This document shows, in pieces, positions 1-5,734 of a stretch of 5,734 nucleotides of DNA. The notes beneath the pieces were generated by a model. That model saw only the letters and a program-made list of their open reading frames with translations, did no database searches and was not told where the DNA came from. A program made the translations under genes and the position numbers. The stretch's first letter is position 1. The number at the start of each line of letters is the position of its first letter. This DNA is from Bordetella parapertussis (lineage in GTDB: Bacteria > Cyanobacteriota > Cyanobacteriia > PCC-6307 > Cyanobiaceae): positions 1 to 5,734 of the forward strand of contig CALPMR020000193.1 in the NCBI GenBank assembly GCA_943324725.2, written 5' to 3'.

Positions 1-348
1 CAGCGAGCCGCTGAGGATCAGCCAGGGCACCAGTTGGTCAAACAGGCGGCTGTCGGTGTGCAGCAGCAACAGACCACCCAGCAAGCCCCCCAGGCCGGCC
101 ACCGGCAGCAGCTGACGCAGGCGCCGGCCCTGGCCAGCCAGCTGCTGGCGCTGGGCCAGGGTGGCGCCCAGGTAGCCGGGGAACAGGGCCACCGTGTTGG
201 TCACATTGGCCAGCAGCGGCGCCAGCCCCACGGCCGTGAGCGCAGGGAAGCTGATCAGCGAGCCGCCGCCGGCCAGGGCATTGACCAGGCCGGCGGCCAC
301 CGCCGCCAGGGCCAGCCAGAGCAGATCCAGCCCCGTCAGTGCGGTCAT
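1..348 (-). CDS. TauE/SafE-family membrane transporter (sulfite exporter-like), C-terminus outside window
   Basis: The visible 116 residues are the N-terminal part of a polytopic inner-membrane protein; family members are usually about 250 residues, so over half is missing past base 1. The sequence begins [18 protein letters not shown]. It contains the glycine-rich family signature [15 protein letters not shown] (residues 23-37), followed by [17 protein letters not shown] (46-62). Hydrophobic stretches at about 7-28, 30-60, 79-96 and 106-116 fit membrane segments, separated by a basic loop (67-79, [15 protein letters not shown] region). Family members are proposed to export sulfite, sulfoacetate or other small organosulfur/organic anions, but the substrate cannot be read from the sequence. 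The ATG at 348 is the only sensible start; no good Shine-Dalgarno precedes it. It lies 111 bases downstream of glcD on the same strand and may be co-transcribed. Family assignment is secure; function is not. Confidence 0.85.
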   Translation of the reverse strand, partial: MTALTGLDLLWLALAAVAAGLVNALAGGGSLISFPALTAVGLAPLLANVTNTVALFPGYLGATLAQRQQLAGQGRRLRQLLPVAGLGGLLGGLLLLHTDSRLFDQLVPWLILSGSL

Positions 349-459
349 GATCCGATCGGGAGCTGGCCCTGCCGGGACCGGGCGATCCGCTGGCAGCGAG
401 GCTGCTGCGACGACCGGATCGCCGATCGAGGCACAGGCGAGGCGTTGTGCAGCAGCGTC
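349..459 (-). other. glcD-to-TauE intergenic spacer with an inverted repeat
   Basis: This 111-base spacer holds no credible gene. Arms GGCGATCCG (381-389) and CGGATCGCC (415-423) are perfect 9-bp complements around a 25-base loop. The loop contains a smaller stem, GCAGC (393-397) with GCTGC (401-405). On the minus strand no T-run follows the stem, so it is not a classical intrinsic terminator. It could be a processing or stabilising structure in a glcD/TauE transcript, or chance pairing in GC-rich DNA. Confidence 0.3.
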
Positions 460-1959
460 CTAAAACACCTCAAGAGCATGGCCACCAGGGATCTCATCGC
501 GCCGCCGCAGCGACTCGGCGCAACCTGAAGGGGTGGGGAAGAGTTTGCCCGGATTGGCGAGGCCCCGCGGATCAAACGCCTCGCGCACCAGGGTCATCGT
601 GGCGAGATCGTCCGGGCTGTACATCCAGTCCATGTAGCAGCGCTTGTCGATGCCGACGCCGTGTTCGCCGGTGATGCTGCCACCGGCATCGATGCAGAGC
701 CGCAGGATCTCGGCGCCGAGCGCCTCGACCCGCTCCGCCACCCCCGGCTCGCCGGCCCGGTAGAGGATCAGCGGGTGCAGGTTGCCGTCGCCGGCATGGA
801 AGACATTGGCCACCGGCAGGCCATGGCTGGCGCTGAGCCGCTCGATCGCCGCCAGCACCCTTGGCAGCGAGCCCCTCGGCACCACCCCGTCCTGGAGGTA
901 ATAGTTGGGGAAACGGCGCCCGAGGGCGGAGATCGCCGATTTGCGGCCCTTCCAGAGCAGGGCCCGCTGCTCGGCGTCGCGGGCCTCGCGGATGGTGCGG
1001 GCACCGGCGCGGCGGCACAGCTCGAAGGCCAGGCTCACCGCGGCCGCCACCTCCTGCTCCTGACCATCGAGCTCGATCAACAGCACGGCCGCCGCATCGG
1101 GCGGATATTCATCGCTGCCGAAATAGGCGTTGAGCGCCTCGATGCAGAGCCGATCCATCATTTCCATGCCGGCCGGCAGCACCCCCGCCGCCGTCACGGC
1201 GGTGACCGCCTCACCGGCGGCCTCCATCGAGGCGAAATCGGCCAGCAGCACCGCCACGCTCTCGGGGTTGTGCAACAGCCGCAGGGTCACGGCGGTGGTG
1301 ATGCCGAGGGTGCCCTCGCTGCCGATGAACACACCGCGCAGGTCGAGGCCGGGCATCTCGGCCAGCTCACCGCCCAGGGTGGTGACCTGGCCATCGGGCA
1401 GCACCACCTCGAGTCCCAGCACATGGTTGCTGGTGACGCCGTACTTGAGGCAGTGCACACCGCCGGAGTTTTCGGCCACGTTGCCGCCGATGCTGCAGGC
1501 CACCTGGCTGGAGGGATCGGGAGCGTAATAAAAACCCTGAGCGGCCACGGCCCGGGTCACCCAGCTGTTGATGATCCCCGGCTGCACGGTCACGCGGCGG
1601 TTGGCCAGATCCAGCGACAGAATCGAGCGCATGCGGCTGGTGCCGATCACCAGGGCGGGATTCTCAGCCAGAGCACCACCGGAGAGGCCGGTGCCGCTGC
1701 CCCGGGCCACGAAGGGGATGCCCTGGTCATGGCAGAGCCGCACCACGGCGGCCACCTGCTCGGTGGTTTCCGGCAGCACCACCAGCGGCGGCTGGTAGCG
1801 GTGCAGGGTGAGGCCATCGCAGTCGTAGGCGAGCAGCTCCTGGCGCGCCGCGATCACCGCCCGCGCCGGCAACAACCGGCGGCACTGCCTGGCCAACCGC
1901 TGCCAATCGATCGTGGCGCCTTTGGAGGAGACTCCGGAAACGGCCAGGCTGGAGGCCAT
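460..1959 (-). CDS. glcD: Glycolate dehydrogenase subunit GlcD (FAD-binding oxidoreductase)
   Basis: FAD-linked dehydrogenase of the vanillyl-alcohol-oxidase/PCMH fold that oxidises glycolate (often also D-lactate) to glyoxylate; in cyanobacteria this is the entry to photorespiratory carbon salvage. The product is 499 residues, the same length as E. coli GlcD. The FAD domain shows VARGSGTGLSGGA (84-96), YYAPDPSSQVACSIGGN (144-160), VAENSGG (161-167) and FIGSEGTLGI (211-220). The C-terminal domain shows the histidine motif NVFHAGDGNLHP (385-396), then GSITGEHGVGIDK (427-439) and FDPRGLANPGKLFP (462-475), all typical of GlcD. No frameshift is seen; the stop is TAG. The frame stays open to 2202, but that extension runs into hemL and resembles nothing, so the ATG at 1959 (MASSLAVSGVSS) is chosen, although it lacks a clear Shine-Dalgarno. 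No glcE or glcF is adjacent here. A D-lactate or other 2-hydroxyacid substrate cannot be excluded. Confidence 0.93.
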   Translation of the reverse strand: MASSLAVSGVSSKGATIDWQRLARQCRRLLPARAVIAARQELLAYDCDGLTLHRYQPPLVVLPETTEQVAAVVRLCHDQGIPFVARGSGTGLSGGALAENPALVIGTSRMRSILSLDLANRRVTVQPGIINSWVTRAVAAQGFYYAPDPSSQVACSIGGNVAENSGGVHCLKYGVTSNHVLGLEVVLPDGQVTTLGGELAEMPGLDLRGVFIGSEGTLGITTAVTLRLLHNPESVAVLLADFASMEAAGEAVTAVTAAGVLPAGMEMMDRLCIEALNAYFGSDEYPPDAAAVLLIELDGQEQEVAAAVSLAFELCRRAGARTIREARDAEQRALLWKGRKSAISALGRRFPNYYLQDGVVPRGSLPRVLAAIERLSASHGLPVANVFHAGDGNLHPLILYRAGEPGVAERVEALGAEILRLCIDAGGSITGEHGVGIDKRCYMDWMYSPDDLATMTLVREAFDPRGLANPGKLFPTPSGCAESLRRRDEIPGGHALEVF

Positions 1960-2023
1960 CAACCCACGCCATTGCCACACGAACTTACAGAGCAGGAGCG
2001 GAACCGCCCGCTTCTGAGTCAAG
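1960..2023. promoter_or_regulatory. Divergent glcD/hemL promoter region
   Basis: Only 64 bases separate the divergent glcD and hemL start codons, so promoters for both genes must lie here or overlap the coding ends. I see no convincing -35/-10 pair in either direction. Reading toward glcD, TTGACT (complement of 2017-2022) resembles a -35 box, but the sequence 17 bases on (GCTCCT) is not a good -10. No GTA-N8-TAC site for the nitrogen regulator NtcA is present. The regulatory role is inferred from gene orientation, not from a recognised site. Confidence 0.4.
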
Positions 2024-3402
<1,379 letters not shown>

Positions 3403-3403
<1 letters not shown>

Positions 3404-4665
3404 TGAGCGCAGCTGCCCGGCGCCAGAATCCTGACGCCACGAACCCCCCAGGCCGGAGCGGGCCTGGGGGCATCCGGCTCGCCGCACTCGGCCTGGGCTG
3501 GCTGGCCTCTGCCCTGACCCTGGGCGGCTGCGACGGACCCGACCCGGCCCGCAAACCGGTCAACCTCAGCCAGGGGGTACCCCTGGGGGCGGTGCTGGCG
3601 ATGAGCGGCAACGCCAACGTCTATGGCCAGGACCAGAACACGGGGCTGAGCCTGGCCCTGGCGGAGCTGAACGGCAAGGGCGGCATCAACGGCAAGCCCC
3701 TGGCCCTGAAGATCGAGGACAGCGGCAGCGATGAACCCGGCGCCAACGCCGCCTTCAACCTGCAGATCAACCGGGGTGTGCTGGCCCTGATCGGCCCCAC
3801 CCTGTCCCAGCAAGCCTTTTCGGCCGATCCGATCGCCCAGCGCCGCGGCGTGCCCGTGGTGGCCCCCTCCAACACCGCCACCGGCATTCCCGAAATCGGC
3901 CCCTTCATCAGCCGTGTTTCGGCCCAGAGCTCGGTGATCGCGCCGCTCTCGATCGCCAAGGCCCTGCAGCTCCATCCCCAGATCCGCCGAGCTGCGGTGT
4001 TCTATGCCCAGGACGACGCCTACAGCAGCGCCGAGACGACGATCTTCCAGAAGGCCCTCACCGCCAGAGGGCTCAAGCCAGTCACGGTGCAGCGCACCCA
4101 GCTCAACGACCAGGACTTCCAGAGCCAGATCAGCGCCGCTCTACAGCAGAAACCCGACCTGGTGGTGTTGTCCCTGCAGGCCGTCGACGGCGGCAACATG
4201 ATCCGCCAGCTGCGTGAACTGGGCTACAAGGGCGTGATCGTGGTGGGCAATGGCATGAACACGCCCAACATCTATCCGATCTGCCAGAAGTACTGCGACG
4301 GCATCCTGATCGCCCAGGCCTACAGCCCCGAACTGCGTTCAGCCGCCAACACCACCTTCCTGCGGCGCTTCCAGGCCAGAGAGGGGGGCGCCATTCCGCC
4401 CCAGCTCACGGCCCAGGCCTGGACGGCCCTGCAGGTGCTGGCCGAAGCCCTGCAACGGCTGGATCGGCGCCAACCGCTGCAGCAGACCAACCTCGCCGAA
4501 GCCCGCAAGGCCCTGATGGCGGAACTCCTCTCGGGCACCTATCAGACGCCGCTGGGGGAGATCCGCTTCACTCCTGAGGGGGAAGTGATCCAGAAGGACT
4601 TCTTCGTCGCCCAGGTGCGCATGGATGCCAGCGGCAAGAGCGGGCGCTTCGCGCTCCTCCCCTGA
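3403..4665 (+). CDS. Branched-chain/neutral amino-acid ABC transporter substrate-binding lipoprotein
   Basis: Periplasmic ligand-binding protein of the LivJ/NatB type (Peripla_BP_6 fold) that would deliver an amino acid or related solute to the permeases encoded next. It has 420 residues: a long basic n-region, a hydrophobic segment (about 25-39), and a lipobox LGGC with lipidation at Cys43, leaving a mature chain of about 378. The first lobe starts GVPLGAVLAMSGNANVYGQD (58-77), followed by LALAELNGKGGINGKPLALK (84-103), IGPTLSQQAFS (130-140), VPVVAPSNTATG (150-161) and AAVFYAQDDAYSS (197-209). The only other cysteines, 294 and 298 (YPICQKYCDG), could form a disulfide. It does not resemble the urea-binding UrtA. 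The start is fixed by the TGATG overlap with hemL and the absence of any ATG, GTG or TTG between it and the lipobox; with no Shine-Dalgarno, translation is probably coupled to hemL. Substrate unknown. Confidence 0.88.
3445..3470. other. Perfect 10-bp inverted repeat (hairpin) inside signal-peptide coding region
   Basis: Arm CCCCCAGGCC (3445-3454), loop GGAGCG (3455-3460) and arm GGCCTGGGGG (3461-3470) make an uninterrupted, almost all-GC stem. It lies 42 bases after the hemL stop, inside codons 15-23 of the binding-protein gene, and encodes the Pro/Gly-rich NPPGRSGPGG part of the n-region. No T-run follows, so it is not a typical intrinsic terminator. It may tune expression of the transporter relative to hemL by pausing, mRNA stabilisation or slowing the ribosome; that role is inference. 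The stem itself is plain in the sequence. Confidence 0.6.
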
Positions 4666-4704
4666 TGCCATCACCCCTGACACCATGGTCCCTGACGCTG
4701 ACGT
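4660..4704 (+). repeat. Three degenerate 15-bp tandem units spanning the binding-protein stop
   Basis: The units CCCTGATGCCATCAC (4660-4674), CCCTGACACCATGGT (4675-4689) and CCCTGACGCTGACGT (4690-4704) each start with CCCTGA at an exact 15-base period. Neighbouring units match at 10 of 15 positions. The first unit supplies the stop codon of the binding-protein gene. Because 15 is a multiple of three, later units repeat that TGA in frame (4678, 4693), with one more at 4699. This may be an old local duplication, or chance. Confidence 0.4.
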
Positions 4705-4712
4705 GATGGCCC

Positions 4713-4719
4713 AAGGGAG
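4713..4719 (+). promoter_or_regulatory. Ribosome binding site of the LivH-type permease gene
   Basis: AAGGGAG sits six bases before the ATG at 4726. It is the clearest Shine-Dalgarno in the window and fixes the permease start over the out-of-frame ATGs at 4685 and 4706. It suggests that this gene is translated independently of the upstream cistron, unlike the binding-protein gene. Confidence 0.7.
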
Positions 4720-4725
4720 CTGGCG

Positions 4726-5655
4726 ATGGAGCTGATCCAGCTGCTGCTCAACGGTCTGTCGCTGGGGGCGGTGTATGCCCTGTTCGCGCTGGGCTACACG
4801 CTGGTGTTTTCGGTGCTGGGGGTGATCAACTTCTCCCACGGCGCTGTCTTCACCCTCGGGGCCTACTTCACCTATCTGCTGATCGGCGGCAAGGCCGGTG
4901 CCAATGGTCTGCTCTCCGGGCTGCAGCTGCCATTCGCTCTCCCCTTCGCCCTGGCCCTGCCGCTGGCCGGGCTGGCTTCGGCCCTGGTGGCCCTGCTGAT
5001 CGAGCGGGTCGCCTTCCGTCCCCTGCGCCAGCGCGGCGCCGACTCCCTGCTGGCCCTGATCTCCAGCCTCGGGGCCGGGGTGATCCTGGTCAATCTGATC
5101 CAGTTGCTGATGGGGGCGGAAAGCTATGCCATCCCCATCGGCACCCTCGCTTCCCTGCCGGCCTCCCTCAGCATCGGCGGCGCCAGGGTGCGCACCGTGC
5201 AGGTGCTGCTGCTGGCGATCGCCACCCTGCTGCTGGTGCTGCTGAGCGTCTGGCTGGAGGGCAGCCGCAGCGGCAAGGCCCTGCAGGCCGTCTCCGAAGA
5301 TCCGCTCACCGCCCAGCTGCTCGGCATCGACAGCGACGGCATGATCCGCCTGGCCTTCGGCATCAGCGGCTTCCTGGCCGGGGTCTCCGGCGGCCTGGTG
5401 GGCCTGAGCGTCAGCATCGCCGGGCCCTACTTCGGCATCAGCTACGGCCTCAAGGCCCTGGGGGTGCTGGTGCTGGGCGGGCTCGGCAGCGTGCCTGGCG
5501 CCGTGCTGGGCGGCTTGATCATTGGCCTGGCCGAGGCCTGCGTGCCGGCCGAACTATCGGGCTACAAAGATGCGGTCTCCTTTGGCTTCCTGTTCCTGGT
5601 GCTGTTGATCAGGCCCCAGGGTCTGCTGGGCCGCCCCCAGGCCAACAAGGTGTGA
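4726..5655 (+). CDS. livH: Branched-chain amino-acid type ABC transporter permease, LivH family
   Basis: Inner-membrane permease that would pair with a LivM-type subunit to form the translocation channel. At 309 residues it matches the usual LivH length and is shorter than urea permease UrtB. It opens MELIQLLLNGLSLGAVYALF and carries the family signature GVINFSHGAVFTLGAYFTY (32-50). IERVAFRPLR (92-101) follows a long hydrophobic stretch. The cytoplasmic loop that contacts the ATPase is at about 180-206 (GKALQAVSEDPLTAQLLGID, 183-202), and the C-terminal block is GGLGSVPGAVLGGLIIGLAE (251-270) followed by LIRPQGLLG (294-302). Hydrophobic segments lie at about 3-30, 38-54, 65-92, 106-130, 157-176, 207-231, 241-270 and 283-296. 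It lies 60 bases after the binding-protein gene and 5 bases before the next permease gene, within one operon. The name marks family only; the cyanobacterial counterpart may be NatD, and the substrate is not determined. Confidence 0.9.
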   Translation: MELIQLLLNGLSLGAVYALFALGYTLVFSVLGVINFSHGAVFTLGAYFTYLLIGGKAGANGLLSGLQLPFALPFALALPLAGLASALVALLIERVAFRPLRQRGADSLLALISSLGAGVILVNLIQLLMGAESYAIPIGTLASLPASLSIGGARVRTVQVLLLAIATLLLVLLSVWLEGSRSGKALQAVSEDPLTAQLLGIDSDGMIRLAFGISGFLAGVSGGLVGLSVSIAGPYFGISYGLKALGVLVLGGLGSVPGAVLGGLIIGLAEACVPAELSGYKDAVSFGFLFLVLLIRPQGLLGRPQANKV

Positions 5656-5660
5656 TCAGC

Positions 5661-5734
5661 ATGGATGCCGGCCTGCTCGAACAAATGCTGCTGGGGGCCC
5701 TGCTAGGCCTATCGGTGTACCTGCCCCTGCGCTG
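5661..5734 (+). CDS. ABC transporter permease, LivM-like, N-terminal fragment
   Basis: Only the first 24 codons are present before the window ends: MDAGLLEQMLLGALLGLSVY followed by LPLR. The start of a hydrophobic segment right after a LivH-type gene is what a LivM-type second permease subunit would show. AAGG at 5647-5650, ten bases before the ATG and inside the end of the preceding gene, is a plausible ribosome site. The five-base gap implies co-transcription and probably linked translation. Identity rests mainly on position in the operon; the visible residues are too few to prove the family. Confidence 0.65.
   Translation, partial: MDAGLLEQMLLGALLGLSVYLPLR

Noticed and set aside
1189..1210. 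Nested short palindromes, including GGCGGTGACCGCC
   Set aside because: They lie in glcD codons for an Ala-Val-Thr repeat and are explained by coding sequence with GC-ending codons.
5214..5223. GGCGATCGCC, containing the cyanobacterial HIP1 octamer GCGATCGC
   Set aside because: Only one copy was found in the window, inside the permease gene; a single copy is not surprising at this base composition and gives no evidence of HIP1 enrichment.

Overview
This window looks like a piece of a cyanobacterial chromosome, most likely a picocyanobacterium of the Cyanobium/Synechococcus group. The evidence is a GC-rich sequence (about two thirds by eye, with GC-ending codons), a HemL protein that lines up residue for residue with the enzyme described from Synechococcus PCC 6301, and the pairing of a GlcD-type glycolate dehydrogenase with the C5 heme/chlorophyll pathway. 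The taxonomic call is inference.

Layout. Two genes lie on the minus strand. The first is a TauE/SafE-family membrane protein at the left edge (1-348), truncated by the window. Upstream of it in transcription order is glcD (460-1959), an FAD-linked glycolate/lactate dehydrogenase of 499 residues. A 64-base gap (1960-2023) separates glcD from a divergent plus-strand block: hemL (2024-3403), a lipoprotein substrate-binding protein of a branched-chain/neutral amino-acid ABC transporter (3403-4665), a LivH-type permease (4726-5655) and the first 24 codons of a LivM-type permease (5661 to the edge). The hemL stop and the binding-protein start share one base (TGATG), and the remaining gaps are 60 and 5 bases, so the plus-strand block reads as one operon. 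ATPase genes of the transporter presumably lie beyond the right edge.

How the genes fit together. GlcD would oxidise photorespiratory glycolate to glyoxylate. HemL makes 5-aminolevulinate from glutamate-1-semialdehyde, the committed route to heme, chlorophyll and bilins. The transporter imports or recaptures amino acids, with the substrate not determined by sequence. A link between amino-acid uptake and tetrapyrrole synthesis is possible but inferred only from gene order.

Nothing here looks like a mobile element, CRISPR array, defence system, toxin-antitoxin pair or RNA gene. I did not find a previously undescribed system; this is mostly core metabolism. The points worth a second look are small: a perfect 10-bp hairpin inside the signal-peptide coding region at the hemL/transporter junction, a degenerate 15-bp triplicate that leaves four in-frame TGA codons between the binding protein and the permease, an unusual N-terminal extension on HemL, and an inverted repeat between glcD and the TauE-like gene.
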